From contig OY754464.1 in NCBI GenBank assembly GCA_963575645.1, forward strand, positions 45,994,192-46,058,191: a DNA stretch of 64,000 nt, in the 5' to 3' direction. Below, piece after piece: positions 44,097 through 57,332 of the stretch. Each line of letters opens with the position of its first letter. Within the stretch, counting starts at the first letter, position 1. The notes beneath the pieces were generated by a model. It saw nothing but the letters and a program-made list of their open reading frames with translations, was not told where the DNA came from and did not search any database. Made by a program: the position numbers and the translations under genes. The DNA comes from Xanthostigma xanthostigma (lineage: Eukaryota > Arthropoda > Insecta > Raphidioptera > Raphidiidae).

Positions 44097-46048
44097 AAGA
44101 AATATAATTTCAACAAAGTTGACATAGAATTAAAAAAAAATGAGAGTTTGAGAATAGCCGAGCCGTAGGGACGATACTCTTCTGTTCAACACAGAGAGAG
44201 GTTTACAGTCAAGTTTACAATTTTTGCTATTTTACTTCACAATGAAATTCATATCTTGTAACATTTATCTATGACAAATAGAAATTAGAATACAAAATTA
44301 CATTTTAACCGTCAAGTTAGGCAGTTGTAAATTAACCCACACAACATTTTTGATTGACAGAAACGACACCTGTTATTTGATTTTTATTGAGATTTAATCG
44401 GCAGGTGTGCCAACTATATGCAAAATATAATTTAAACCTAATGTACCGTTTCTCAGCTTTATAATAATTATAATAATGCGCATGCGTGCATTATATACGT
44501 GTCGATTTATGTCAGATACGTTATTATTATATGAACCCACGTAATATTATTTGTTTATATGCATATATATTCTTTTAGAATGCAAATGTAATAAGACGAC
44601 TTTGTTTCGTTGTTTTTTTTAATATTATTTACACAACATTCATACTTAATAATAATATCTACATTCTACATCTTTTTCTTCTTCTTTTTTGGAACGCCAA
44701 CTGCCACGACTGTCTGGGACTAGTACTAAGTATACTCATACTTGTAGGAAAATGAACTAAGAAACCCTTGTAAGATTAGAAAAGGCAAATAGAACGCTTC
44801 TGATTTTAATTATTATATTTAAAAATTATTTTATGATTATTTACATCAAAATTATTTTAAAATCGCGAGTGGAATACACGACTCGATTTGCATGTTTGCG
44901 CTCTGTGTAGGTTTTTAAATAGGGATTTTTTTAAAATCGGTTTAGTAGTATTTCCCTCTTTATAATAATGATAATAATAATATATAGGTAGATAAAATAT
45001 TCGAAAACTAAATAAGAAATTTTAGACAGAGATACGAGTTAGGTAATAAAAATAATCGTAGTTATTTTGTTTTTTCGGTGTAGGTAAGTACTAGTGATGT
45101 AACGATCAATGTCAATTTTCAAACAGAAATGTGAATGCGAATATTCAGTTTTCAGACGACGTCATTTGTCCTAGGTTAAAATTTGACAGCTGATTGGCCG
45201 CGCAAGTCGCACGCACACATTTATAATGTGTACTTAGTTCTGGATACTATTAATACTAAGTCTACAGCTTTCTTACCCAATATTAAGGCAAAGGTTAAGA
45301 AATCAATAATTTTTGTCTTATTCATTAAAAAATTTCTAATATTAATATTCGTAAAATATCTGCTTGAATTTTGCAATACGGATGTCAAAAAATATGCGAA
45401 TACCAATATTTGTAATACTCCGATAGTATAAGTATACTTACACTACATATTATTATTGTGACATCAAAAGTGGCTACAATTTGTCTAGAAGTCTTCTAAA
45501 AATAGTTAGTATTATTTATGTCGTAAAGTTTGTAAATTTAGTTTTAATATTTGAAAAATGTTTGAAACAATTTCCTGCTGGCAAAATGACCGTTGGCATA
45601 TTTCCGCAATAATATAATCTATTAGTTTTATTGCGCTCCTATTATATATCTCTGACGCAACAATATCTAATTTTAATAATCCATATGTACAACTCATTAT
45701 TATTATTATATTATCAATCATTGTTCACGGTTTGGTTTGAAGTTATGTGATTTTGAGCATGCACAAATATTACACTTAGCGCAGTATCTTTGTATTTGTG
45801 ATTATTGTTTATATTCTCACTAATAAACTTATGTTAAATTTTACAACATGTTTTACAACAATGTTGACACATCTACGATTGTTGTGAATGCACATGAGCT
45901 GCTATACTGCATTCAGGTTGTCTCAAAAATCAGTACTTACTCATAACGGGTGACATTACGAACTTTAAACTCTAGTGTATAAATTGAACGTGACATCTAG
46001 CGTGAATTCACTGAAGTACGTAACAACCTAATTTATATATTATCACTA
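44097..46048. other. AT-rich intronic DNA, nothing recognised
   Basis: No gene recognised. An NRF1-like TGCGCATGCGTG lies at about 44477-44488. ACTAGTGATGTAACGATC at 45092 resembles a hAT end, but no partner end was found. Confidence 0.45.
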
Positions 46049-48236
46049 TATAGCTATTCTCCCCAGCTTCGCCTGAGTGAAATTTATGCTAATTTTCAAC
46101 GCTTCGGTTTATCTACAAGTTGATTTTCTTTTTCCGGACAAATTAAGACTGTGCGCACTGAAGTTAGTTAGGCTTCACAACCAAAACAAAAATGGTGCCT
46201 GCCACTCCTATCAAAGCGCATATCGTGACGAAAATACTGAAAAAACGCTGACGATACTATATAATTGAAAACCGTCTTATAAACGAAAATCGGTAAGCGG
46301 AACCCTACTGTAAAAAGTTCGTCGCCAGTTCCACAAATTCGAAGCTCACTATTGTGCATCATCCCTTTTGATATAAGTTAAAACACCGCGAAGAACTTGG
46401 CGTATTTGTGTCTACAATTTCCTTATTTAAATTATATATTTGTTCACTTCCATTATTGTGTTTGCAATTACTGTATATACATTCCTCCTACATCTTTTCA
46501 AGTTTAAGAAGATTTTGCGCCTTTCTATTTACTTTAATCTGGTTTGTGTGCGTATACAAAGTTTCATTAAAATAGTAAAGAACTTGCATGAATCTTATTT
46601 TTTCAAATTCATTAGTTCTTTAAACCGGTGGGTGTATAATGAATGAAGAACATTTTCAAAAACCAATCGTACATGTTTAGTTTGTTGTGTAAAAATATGC
46701 AGTTAAATTTGTAATAAGTTAATAACTAATGACTATTTTCCAAATAAACTCACTAAATATATAACCGGTTTTTTAATAAATATTTGATTATATTTATAGA
46801 TAATATTTTTTTGTAATTTGAACTTAGAGGCGTCATATTTTTCGCTATGTTCCATAGGTAAAAATATACCTAACGTAAATTTGTCCCTGCATCTTTTTGT
46901 TTTTAGGGGGTGGGACTAAAAAGGGAGCTTTTCTCAATTTGCAAGAGATTTGAATTTGACTTTTTGCACATCCCCTATAGAATAGCAACTTTTCATGCGT
47001 GTTAAAAGCGGTCGTAAAATGACCCATTTAACACTTAAGTGCGTGAAGTAATTTTGATAAACTACCTATAAGTCTATACCATTAGATGTATATGATAAAC
47101 AAAAGTAAGCGCAAACAGAAATATTCATAAACAACCTAATAGAAGTGAAGTTTGTTACACAAGTATCGTAAATGTTTCTGAAATTGAAATGAAAATCTGT
47201 GGCTATTTTAAAGGGGTTGCGTGCAAAAAATATAACATCTATACTAGGTATATCTCGTATGTAATGATATTATTACTCAAAAAACTCGCTGACGATCGTT
47301 TTCACATATTTTGTAACACCTCGAACATGACAAACGTCATTACATTCTAAATAGATAAATTACAATTCAATAATGATTTAAAAATCCAATTGATACCTTT
47401 GCCAGTTCTAGAACCTGGAAAATGGAGGTTTGTAATAGACGAACTATATAAACGACATCATCTCGACGATCTATGGCTATACCTCAAGTTGCATGTGTTG
47501 TGTTGATTGTTGTTCGGTTGCATCAACAATACTAATAGTCAACAGAACAACAGTGTATGCACTATGAACGAACCCGTTCGCCATGAACGTGACTTTTGCC
47601 ACTTTACGCCTCGTCTAATTGAAAACTGCCTGAACAATTGTGTTTGGTGATTGACTTAGCCGATAGCTGTAAAATCACACACAATGTTGCAGCCTAACAC
47701 ATTACTGTATGCGGTATGTTCAGAATCGTTTCGAAATTTGCATGCGTTCTGAGAAAAAAGACGGATCGCTGAGGGTTCGTACCATTATGAATTTAATTGA
47801 GGCTGAAGAAATTGTTAAACTTAATAAAAATTTAATTTGTCACGCAATCATTTCACATAGAATTAAAAAATTAGCGATTTTCGGATTTTTTCCTTTACTT
47901 GTGCTATGAGACATACCTTAGTGCCCAAAGTTCTAGTTTATCAATATTCAAGAACTACCCTGTATGTTATCTTATTGACGTTAAAACGTTTCGATTGGCA
48001 CCATAATGGAGTCGATACCGTTTCTTTTTTAGCGAGATTTCGTGTAAAATCCACTTTGTACAGTCTTTTCGTTTTAACAAAAAAAAAAACGGGTTGGCGA
48101 TTTTGATAAAAAAATGTGAGCCGTCGCGGGACGCCTGGCAGATGTGAAACATAATTTATTCTACCAAGAGAGTAGATTTTACATTTACTGGCGCTTCAAA
48201 CACACCAAATTTACGCGTGCTTAATGCACAGATGAA
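46049..48236. other. intronic DNA, nothing recognised
   Basis: 46050-46085 resembles a dispersed-repeat head (TAGCTATTCTCCCCAGCTTC, GCCTGAGTGAAATTTATGC). No gene recognised in the rest. Confidence 0.45.
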
Positions 48237-48237
48237 T

Positions 48238-48371
48238 GCACACTTTAATTATAATAGTCAACAACACTGTATACCTTGTGGATATACACTATAGGTATCC
48301 GATCTCATGCACACTTTAATTATAATAGTGAACAACACTGTATACCCTGTGGAGTATACACTATAGGTATC
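48238..48371 (+). repeat. two-copy tandem duplication, ~70-bp unit
   Basis: GCACACTTTAATTATAATAG, then AACAACACTGTATACC and TATACACTATAGGTATC, occur at 48238 and again at 48308 with only a few differences. Confidence 0.85.
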
Positions 48372-49299
48372 GCACAGTCGATTGCGTGGCGACGCGTCGC
48401 CACGTCAGAAATCTGTTTTACGTGTGGCTATAGATGTTTCACATCAAAAAATGCATTGAGTGACGTTAACACGCTTTGATTGTCACCCTAATGAAGTCGA
48501 GAGATATTGGCTTAAATTTACTGTTTTGGAGTCTTTCTGGTAAAAGAAGAGAACGACTAGACCGATTTCAAGAAATAACCACGTACGTACGTACATGCAT
48601 ACTTACATATACGTGCACAGTACACACCACATAGAGACATATTTTCAAAAATAATGTAGTGACTTTGAAACATAAACATTTGTTAAAATTTTGAATTCAA
48701 TTTTTGAACCATTACAATAACTTCCCAATGTAAGTACTGGGACGTAAACAAAAAAATAATATTGTCACTGACCGGCGGGATCGAATCTACGTTACGAAGC
48801 AGCTTGCACTATACACTTTTCACCTACTATGGCACAACTAACGTCGTACGGTCGGTTTTTATAGTATACGGTATAGATAATAGATACGTGCATTGCAACG
48901 TTTCGTTACACTTCCATTCTCATGAATTTATTTTACCCTACCGTGCCAAAAGAAGAGTTACTTTAAAAATGACTGCCAAATGTTACGGAAAAATTACAGC
49001 GAATTGTGTACGTGCGTGAGATAAAGCGAGTTAAAAATTAAAGGGTGTGCGTGTGCTTTTAAAGCTAAAAGTTTTTACTGATTTCGAGTTGAACGCAGCG
49101 CTTGGACTTCTATAGATAAGAAAGTACTTTATAAACACGGATTACTTACTAGCTAATAAAAATATCACGTGTGATAACTAATAATTGTGAAAAATGACTC
49201 TAATAATTTAGAGTTATGATAATCCTGTTTAAATATTAGAAGATTAAAGGATGAAACCTGGTGGCATAGGATCAATGAACTTTATAAATACTGAATGTT
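48372..49299. other. intronic DNA, nothing recognised
   Basis: Contains a short ACGT-rich simple tract (48582-48598). An 85-codon open frame (48762-49019) has no recognisable domain. Confidence 0.5.
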
Positions 49300-49375
49300 T
49301 TTTTTTTTTATTGCATTCTATTGTCTGACGTTTCGGTAATCTTTATGCCATCTTCGGAGAATCAATGCTGTCTTT
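49300..49375 (-). repeat. Penelope-type terminal motif relic
   Basis: On the minus strand CTCCGAAGATGGCATAAAG is followed by ATTACCGAAACGTCAGAC, the conserved wording found near the ends of Penelope-like or similar elements. No coding part nearby. Confidence 0.3.
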
Positions 49376-51087
49376 TTTTCTCAGTATTGTTGTTATGCAA
49401 AAAATAAATTAAAATAAAAAATGTCATCAACGGGTATTAAAATTACTATTTTTCTTGAAAAAACGACTGATTTTTACTGAAAATTGTGTAAACGTGTCAA
49501 ATGTAACTTGTTTAAAATTATACCAGGTTTTTTAATCTTTTAATAATTAATACTTAATACTGTATATAATAGGTAATTGTGCATTAGTGAGGCTCCACCC
49601 CAATTTCCATAAAAATAATCAACTATTTGTAACTTTTTAACTATACTTAAAAATAGTTAATTTACGGTAAGATCAGCTGTTTTCAATAATTTTTTAACAT
49701 AAAAAGTTCGATTTTTTGATAGTTTTAATTAATATACAAAAAAAAATTTATAATTATTCCAAATTTGAAGACAATTGCAGTAAAATGGTCTCATTGCGAT
49801 TTGCATGATAATATTTCTATTGAACTATTATTATGAGGAACGGAAAATTGTCAATTAATATTATTGTAAAATATATTTTTTCAAGTTTATCTTTTAACAA
49901 TGAATTAACCTACTTCTACTTTGGAATTAGGTGCCAAATCCGGTCATTGGAAGTTAAACATCCTGACTTTTCAAAGAAAGTCTGGCCTTTGGTATTTATG
50001 TAAAATGAAACACAAATAATAATAGTTTGTATTGTTTTTTTTACAATTAAGAAATCTATTTGTATTTTTGACCACTTGAAATCGCTTTCAAAAACGCTTC
50101 GTAAACTGCATTATAAAAGTTCTCACATGTCATCGGAAGGTACTTGGTGCGAGTCTCAATATCGTCAAATCCAATTTTTTCTTAAATTTCCTGTAATTAA
50201 TATCGAGATGTCCTTACCTGTGCTGTTGGTGCTCTTTAAAAAAATGATGAGTGCAAAGCACTCGTGAGTTTTAACGGCCATTTGTAGTTCATATTAATTA
50301 TCACATCAGATGGCAGCACATATCGCTATTCTATATTATACTCCTGATGTCTCACGTGTAGGAACTTATGAATTCAACCCTATCCTGTAATATTATGTAT
50401 AAAGACGCACACATAAAAAATAAATAAATTTTACAATGTACGTCCGAGTCGAAATTTCGTAAAAATGAAATTAAAACTTACAATCACAGACAAAGTTACG
50501 ATTTGATTTATTTATATTTTGATTTATAAATATTTAACGAAATCAAGCGTGCGTCGCAGGGACTTGAAACGTGCATTTTCAATGAAATCTCCCAGGCTGT
50601 GCTTTTTGTGAAATGCGGTACAGAAATGTATTAAAAGCATATTTATATGCCGTCGTAAGTTTGTAAATAATGCGTTTTTTACTACCGTAACTTGAATCGT
50701 GGCTAATAATGCATAACAACCTTACATATATATACAATAAATATGCAGATATCCATACAGTATGTTGAATTGAAATTGACAGCGATTTTTACCCGCGCCT
50801 CCGCTCGTGTGAACAGGAATGGAATCCATTTTTGTCGTATAAAAATATATATTTTTATTTATGTACGCCTATATTTTAAACACAGCCGTTTTCATCCGGC
50901 AGTTTGGCAGATAATTTATATAATTATTTTTTAAAGTTTATTGTCCATAGATGTCATCAATGTTTTTTTTTTATTATTGGTTTATATTACTATAAAGAAA
51001 TAATTCTGTACGCTCTTTTTTAATATATTTTATGTGTATGAGTCGGGTGCATCGGAACTGCTACGGAAAATTAAAGGTACAGTAGAA
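49376..51087. other. AT-rich intronic DNA, mostly unrecognised
   Basis: 50786-50830 has a TTTTTACCCGCGCCTCCGCT repeat head. The remainder shows no gene or element. Confidence 0.45.
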
Positions 51088-51300
51088 CTCATGTATTTTC
51101 AACCTGTCGGGACTATTCGATTAATGTATTTTCAAATTTTCTCCTTCATCCCCACTACGTGACATAGGCCAATCGGACTTTTTTTACATTTTTGACACTA
51201 TTAATGTTTTCTATTGATTGGGAGACATAAGAGTAGACACTGAAGTAAGGACTAAACACTTGAAAATACCTGAGTAAAACCAGCTGGAAATATGTACGAC
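51088..51300 (+). repeat. dispersed repeat family H, copy 2
   Basis: CATGTATTTTCAACCTGTCG, TGTATTTTCAAATTTTCTCC, ACATAGGCCAATCGGACTT and CACTTGAAAATACCTGAG match the rearranged copy at 36884-37245. Confidence 0.5.
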
Positions 51301-51713
51301 TATACCTACTTTAATCTTCGACCAAATAAAACTTTCCCATCTTTCGTACACCATCAGAAGAGCTAAAGTTTTTAGTGGCAGTTTGTTGTTATTATTCTAT
51401 AAACGAATTTTATATTTGGATGAGATAGGTACTACTGTTATTATTTTTAATACAAAGTTTTAAACCATTTTATACTAGTTGTATTTAATGTTTTTTCTAG
51501 ACTCTATTTATATCTAACTAGTGATCTGGTCCGGCTTCGCCCGAATTTGTAGATTGCCACCGTTTTTTCGTCGACGTACGTTGCAAAATTGATCTCCACG
51601 AAGAGCACTTTTATTTTAACGCGATAATATGTAGCTTATGCCCATCCTGAAGGTTTGTTCTAATTAATATTGGTGATTTTTTTTTGAAACTGGAGGAGTA
51701 GTTTCGGAGATTA

Positions 51714-52792
51714 CATGTGCGTCCCAGAAGTTTTAAGACTGTGGATATAAAATCGGTACTACTAGCACTATCTTCATGAAATTTTTAAAACCAGTTACTA
51801 CAACCTTCCTCTCCCCGCATACGAAGTTTCAAGTCCATCGGATCATATGTAGCGGTTCAGTAGGAATTCGCGTGGTTGCGGTTATCATTTCACGATGAAT
51901 AAACATAACGAACAACGTGTTGCGTTTAAATTTTGCTTTAAAGCCAGTAAAAGTGCGACGGAAACGTTCGAAATGTTAAAGTTGGCTTATGGTGAATCTG
52001 TTATGTCTAGTGCTACTGTCTCCAAAAAATCGCCGCGACCAAAAAATTGCATTTTCTAAAAGAAAAATCAAGACAATGTTGATCATTTTCATTTAATCCA
52101 AAGGCATCGTCCACAAATAATTTGTTCCTCAAGGTACTACTGTGTATGCTTTATTCTACTAACAAGTGCTGAATCGCCTTTGTAAAAGAATTGGGCGTGT
52201 TAGATCCGAGTTGTGGAGAGATCGTTCTTTTTCCCTCTTGTGCATACCGTGGCGATTAACACTCAATTTTTGGCCAAAAAAAGAGTTCTTGTGCTCAGCC
52301 ACCTACCGCACTCGCCTTATTTGAGCCCCCCTGACTACTTTCCTGTTCCCCAAATTAAAGATGGATTTGAAAGGGAACCATTTTGCATCGATAGACGAGA
52401 TATAAAAAGCCGTGACAAGTGACAACGAAGTTAAACAGTATTTCAAGAGGAGTTTCCAAAGGCATGAAAAGGCAGAAAGATCGTGCCAACATGTGTATTA
52501 CTTCTAATTGTTGTATTATCCTAATTGTATTGTATATAGAATTATTATTATGTAATTAGCTTTAAGCTATGAAACTGCTTTTTGTAGACAATTTATTTCA
52601 GTATTTATAATAGTTAATAAATACATGAAATTCAAACTGATCACATCTATTTATTCAAACCAATAAAAAGGAAGCGATCCTGCAAAGATATTACACTAAT
52701 GGAGACTATTTTGAATAAAAAATTTGTTGAATTATTTTTGTAATTTTTTGCGGCTTTTATAGCCACAGTCTTCAAACTTATGGGACGCACTG
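51714..52792 (+). mobile_element. mariner element (irritans-type relic)
   Basis: Terminal repeats GTGCGTCCCAGAAGTTTTAA and, in reverse complement from the other end, GTGCGTCCCATAAGTTTGAA extend to GACTGTGG. TA duplications are at 51712-51713 and 52793-52794. Length 1079 bp against about 1.3 kb for intact elements. It encodes a broken transposase. Confidence 0.85.
51895..52507 (+). pseudogene. mariner transposase, decayed
   Basis: The N-terminal 40 residues (MNKHNEQRVAFKFCFKASKS, then TETFEMLKLAYGES) match the helix-turn-helix of mariner transposases. The frame then breaks, with a large deletion up to about 52100. The C-terminal third is open (QFLAKKRVLVLSHLPHSPYL, then PPDYFPVPQIKDGF), equivalent to the YSPDLAPCDYF block with the third catalytic Asp. 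The first two catalytic acidic residues are lost, so it is inactive. Confidence 0.8.
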
Positions 52793-52846
52793 TATTCATC
52801 CAAACTACAGACACACTACCTTTTTATAATATTAGTATAGATATGG

Positions 52847-53611
52847 TTACTAATAAAGGTTGTATTGTATTGTAACTAAGTGATCTGTCATGTAGATATA
52901 ATTTAACCAGAGATATAATATCTCTGAATTTAACCCTGTCAATTTTTCAACCAATGCAAAATTCAGGAGAGCAGGAGATTGAAAATGTATGATTTTATCT
53001 ATAGAATCTCTATTTGCACATAAACAATTCACCACCTTGTATAGTAAATACATATGATTTGCTCCAAGCGTACATCGATCACTAACTTTATTCCTGCAAG
53101 CTATGTGTTACAGTTCTTTGTTTTATATGACACAAGGTTATAAATTATATAATTTTTATTACTTAATATAAATAAGGTTCTCTTGGCAACTAGCCCTTAC
53201 GTCTTGACTACTATCTTTAAATTAACCAGTCCTTGGTAAAGCTTTAAAGCAACTCGTCGATCGAGATTGGCCGATCGAAACTCATATTCGCTTGCATAAA
53301 TATCGGTTTTGCAGAGAAGCCTAGCTTAAACAGTATGCTATACTAGGTACCCTTTGAACATATAGATTAATTAGGCGAGCGAAGCAAGCCTACTTCTATG
53401 CAACAATTTGCACATTTTTGTGGTGAAAATTACAAAAAAAAAAAAAAAAAAAACTACTGGACTTCTAAACTTCAAATTCATGTTCAGATGTGTCATGAAT
53501 CTTTATTTTTATGAAAAAATATTGCTGATAAAAAATAATTGCAATATTTTTTTCAATTTATTTATACGTGTATCGAAGAATCTCGTTAGAGATTCTTTAC
53601 AATATACACCG
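52847..53611. other. AT-rich intronic DNA, nothing recognised
   Basis: Contains an A homopolymer of about 19 bases (53434-53453). No gene recognised. Confidence 0.5.
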
Positions 53612-53820
53612 ATCTAGATACTAATATTATAAAGAGCTAAAGTTTGTAAGTTTGGATTTACGAGATATAATATAAAATTTAGAATGGACCTTAGGGATGA
53701 ATATAGGCTATAATTTATTATCGCGTAAAAATGAAAGCACTTTTCATGGAGACTAATTTTGCAACGTAAGTCGACGAAAAACGATATCAAACCATTAAAA
53801 CGAACCATTGTCACTAGTGG
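53612..53820 (-). repeat. dispersed repeat family A, reverse copy
   Basis: In reverse complement it reads CTAGTGACAATGG at the head, GTCGACTTACGTTGCAAAAT, AAAAGTGCTTTCATTTTTAC and AAGGTCCATTCTAAAT, and ends AATATTAGTATCTAGA. Confidence 0.65.
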
Positions 53821-54165
53821 TATTTGATCAGGTGGACCATGATTTTCTTCACACTATTTGTACTAAGCAAAAAGAGACTCAAATGAGAAATTGTGTATTT
53901 GATTAAAGTCATATTTAATTATTTCGAGAAATTCCAATATAAATATTTTGGTGATTATTTATTTAAACGTAATATTTGTAATTAATCTTTAAAGTCATCA
54001 TATAGCTGGTCATTATATTACTTTCAAATTTCAATTCATCTTACAATATTTCATTTGGAATCGACTGGAAATGTTAATGAATCAGATCAGAGTGTATATA
54101 AAGCTCTATGGTTTGAGTAATATGGAAGCCTTATAATACATGTACCGAATTTTTCCTGAAAATCA
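53821..54165. other. AT-rich intronic DNA, nothing recognised
   Basis: No gene or element recognised. Confidence 0.5.
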
Positions 54166-54274
54166 GAACAAGGATACTGGATCGACTGATATAAGAGATT
54201 GGGAGATAGCACAATAAGCCCTAGAGGCTGCGGTGTTCCCGGTGACAAGCCGACCCCCGTTAATTAAAAAAAAG
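54166..54274 (+). mobile_element. non-LTR retrotransposon 3' end (second copy)
   Basis: AACAAGGATACTGGATCG, GAGATTGGGAGATAGCACAA and a CCTAGAGGCTGCGGTG block, followed by GGTGACAAGCCGA and an A-rich end, match the 3' untranslated part of the copy on the minus strand at 3236-3340. Only about 110 bp are retained, typical of strong 5' truncation. Confidence 0.6.
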
Positions 54275-54399
54275 CCCTAATTCAAAGTGAGCGAAGTCTA
54301 TTCTTTGAGTTGACACGTGTGACGAAACAATCAGACACGACACATGACTTTAGGCATAGTGTCAAAGCTTTATTAGGATATAAAATTCCGATGTCCATG

Positions 54400-54634
54400 T
54401 GTTAGTAATTATTCTCCTCCTAAACGTCTTGTCCGATTTCGATGAGATTTTTTTGTACTTATGGAGTCACCTGGATGGATATAGTTGAACCCGGTAGCTG
54501 GAGCTGTTTTCGCGATCCAGATTTTTTCGACAATTTTTTTTCATATAAAACAAAAACATATAATCCCAAATTTCCAGCCTCCTAGCACCTCTCAATATTC
54601 TACAAATCTGGGGTAGCCGGACCGGGCCACTAGT
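54400..54634 (-). repeat. dispersed repeat, family A/B-type head, reverse
   Basis: In reverse complement it starts ACTAGTGGCCCGGTCCGGCT, then CCCCAGATTTGTAGAATATT. It ends near CATCGAAATCGGACAAGACG and GGAGGAGAATAATTAC. The middle differs from the other copies. Confidence 0.5.
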
Positions 54635-55879
54635 TTTTCTATAAAAACACACCATAAATGAAAATATACAGTTGGGTTTGAGTATTGTTTGTCATTTTGA
54701 GGTACATTGTATGGTTGGCTGGACTGCTTATTAAAGTTGGCTACACTGCGCACTGCCAACACAATTTATATATAATATTTGTGGTATTTCTTCAATTGAT
54801 ATCACGCTATATATTAATAATTTTATAATGATCCGAACGTCACGACTTCACTTATGCTTTGCCTTAAACTATTCATGCTTTTCTGTGTATAAATAATTTA
54901 ATATTATTATGGATATATTTATACATTTTACCATTACCATTATGTAACATATGTGATGACTGATGGGTGTGATGGAAACAAAAGAACAAACTATTTTATT
55001 TTCTCGTAGAAACGTGTGTTATTAGTGTATACTGTATAGCTTATTATTTACAAGAATTATATATGTTTTTGTAGGTAGATGAGTGCTTCTAGCATATTTA
55101 TCAATAAATTAATTGTTAAAATGTATAGAATAGAATTTATTTAAAGCGACCGAAAAACGTATGCAATAAGTTAAATAAGTTTTTCTCGATCAATTAATAG
55201 ACCTCCGTAGGTACTTAGTACCTTACGTGACAAGAAGTTAAGTTTGTTCTATGACTCTGAATTCAATGTCTCTTCTCTAACAGATAAAAAAAGTGAGTTC
55301 CCGTTTCATTTTCAAGAAATTATTCATCTGGAGGTTTCCAACGTCGGTAAATACGATTCCATGATTGTTTTTTTTTATATTTAAATCAAAATTTCGAACA
55401 CTGAGGCTACATTTTAATTTCAAATGAACATTCCATAGCAAAGGCAGGCCTAGACATAACAAAGCGAGTGTATATAGGCGCCTCCGTCTATGCTTGAGTC
55501 GCGCCTAAAAAATCAGAAACCAAAAATATCGAAGAAAGTTTCTCTCGAAATTTGAGAAAAAACGGCACATATGGTGCTTATAAGTCACTCAAAGAGTTAT
55601 ATTAAGAGAATAAGAGTTTTCTGCCAAGCCGGCACGTCATCCTATGTTAGCGATAGAGTCAATGGTTACGGCGACAACTTGGTTCCATGGCGACGCCACG
55701 TCTTGAGAAATGTCGTTCGAGACGATTTGCAGAAGGCACAAGAGTCATCGGAACAATCGCTTGTATTTCTATCATAGAAGTACCTTTAAGCAGAAACTGT
55801 TACGGCTGTTGCCCTATAAATACAGGTTGCTTTCGTTTAGCAAACAGTAGGTACTACAAAAATAATAGAAACGGTTCTT
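54635..55879. other. intronic DNA, nothing recognised
   Basis: Overlapping frames around 55571-55887 have balanced composition but no recognised domain. Confidence 0.5.
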
Positions 55880-56300
55880 TATATTAGATTTATAGTTTCA
55901 AAGAAATCTAAAAAACACGCTTATATCAACCCAATAAAAAGTAGAAAAAATTCTTTTTCTTCTATAACGTTAAGAAGTGTGGGGCACTCACTTTATATTT
56001 AATTTAATTCATTGACTGCCCCGTACCTCTAAACCTTATAGAGGGAAAAAAATGTATTTTCTACTTTTAAGAAACTATAAAATTTTATTCATTACATTAT
56101 TGTAAATTTGAAACGACTGGAGAAAATTTTTCCTACCATACCACCATAGACACCACCGTCACTCCCACCACTTGACACCATTTTTTAACTTGTATATAAA
56201 TATTATTGAAGCCAAAATATCAGAATATTGTATTGTCATCAAAACTAAATACGACTGTAAAGTTTCACGACAATTGGACATTTCGGAGAGGGTAAAAATC
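55880..56300 (+). repeat. dispersed repeat family D, copy 2 (without MITE)
   Basis: ATAGTTTCAAAGAAATC, AAGTAGAAAAAATTC, a CACCGTCACTCCCACCACTT block and CAGAATATTGTATTGTCATC correspond to 27236-27800. It lacks the 123-bp MITE and so serves as the empty site. Confidence 0.65.
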
Positions 56301-57063
56301 GAAATACAAAATTTTTTTACATACAACATACAAACGTGTTAAAACTGTGTACTTTTTTGTACTTTTTTTTAGTTCACTGAACACCCAGCCAAGTTTATCG
56401 AAGCTTGTTGATTAAAGGGTGGATCTGTTTAGAAACAATGCCTTTGCTTAGAATGCAGAGACAGTAGTTGAAGCCTTGACACCAACTGTGACATTATACT
56501 AATTCTGATCTTATTAGCATATTTATAAAAAAAACTAGAGAGATGCAAAGTCATTCACCAATTTAAATAACCAGCTTCTTGGTTCAGTAGAAAAACATAC
56601 ATACTTACAATATTATTCGTATACAGAACGTCTAAACTCTAAATCAAGTATTCAAATCCATTGCACCCTAGAACTAGGGTTGCCATTTGTAAAGTCAATA
56701 GACTAGGCCAAGAAGCTCAAAAAACATGCATTTTTGAGTTCAAAATCCGAATATAATTGCCAGTTTTTTTAAATTATTTTACTAATGAAAATAAATAATA
56801 CCTTGATTGATTGTTTATTTCATTACAACCAAAATTTGACTATAGAAGAGCCAAAGTGGGGGCCGATGGCACGGAACACTAATTGTGCAAGTATAGCTCG
56901 CACTTGACCGATTTTTGTTTCCAGTTAACTGCCCATCTGCAGCTTGAGTTTGCCATCTGCGTGCATAGCCTGCGTTAAGAAGCATATAGCTTCGGTAATT
57001 TTTCACTTCGGTTTTTCTTCCCGGCCTGGCAGATATTAAATAGGAGTAAATATTTTGCAATTA
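56301..57063. other. AT-rich intronic DNA, nothing recognised
   Basis: No gene or element recognised. Confidence 0.5.
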
Positions 57064-57071
57064 CTATAGAC

Positions 57072-57332
57072 CAGGCCTGGACAAATGGCGGCCCGCGGGC
57101 CGGATCCGGCCCGCAGCGCACTTTAATCTGGCCCGCGAAGCATTTTAGACAATTTTCGAAAAAGCGGAAATAGAATGTGAGGACCTTTTTTTTGCTCTTC
57201 GAATATGGAAATAGAACGTGAGAATTTTTGTCAGCCATCCGGCCCGCGGTCAAATTTTCATCACCTATGTGGCCCGCGGTCAAATTTTCATCACCTATGT
57301 GGCCCGCCGATCAAAAGATTTGCCCACCCCTG
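57072..57332. mobile_element. hAT-like MITE, GC-rich, 261 bp
   Basis: Ends CAGGCCTGGACAAATG and (complement of the other end) CAGGGGTGGGCAAATC form imperfect terminal repeats of the CAGGGGTGGGCAA type known from animal hAT elements. The 8-bp CTATAGAC is duplicated at 57064-57071 and 57333-57340. Inside, GGCCCGCG-type motifs occur repeatedly, and a 30-bp unit is duplicated in tandem without difference (57241-57270 and 57271-57300). It is non-coding. Confidence 0.9.

Larger units (their letters stand above)
51517..52846 (+). repeat. dispersed repeat family A, split by a mariner
   Basis: The 5' part (51517-51713) reads ACTAGTGATCTGGTCCGGCT through GTCGACGTACGTTGCAAAAT to GTTTCGGAGATTACA. The 3' part (52795-52846) continues TTCATCCAAACTACAG and ends TTAGTATAGATATGG. 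Joined, they correspond to the uninterrupted copy at 5155-5408. The family A insertion therefore predates the mariner. Confidence 0.75.

Noticed and set aside
45092-45430. Possible second TAGTGATG-type hAT element
   Set aside because: Left end resembles the one at 28834, but no matching right end or 8-bp duplication was found.
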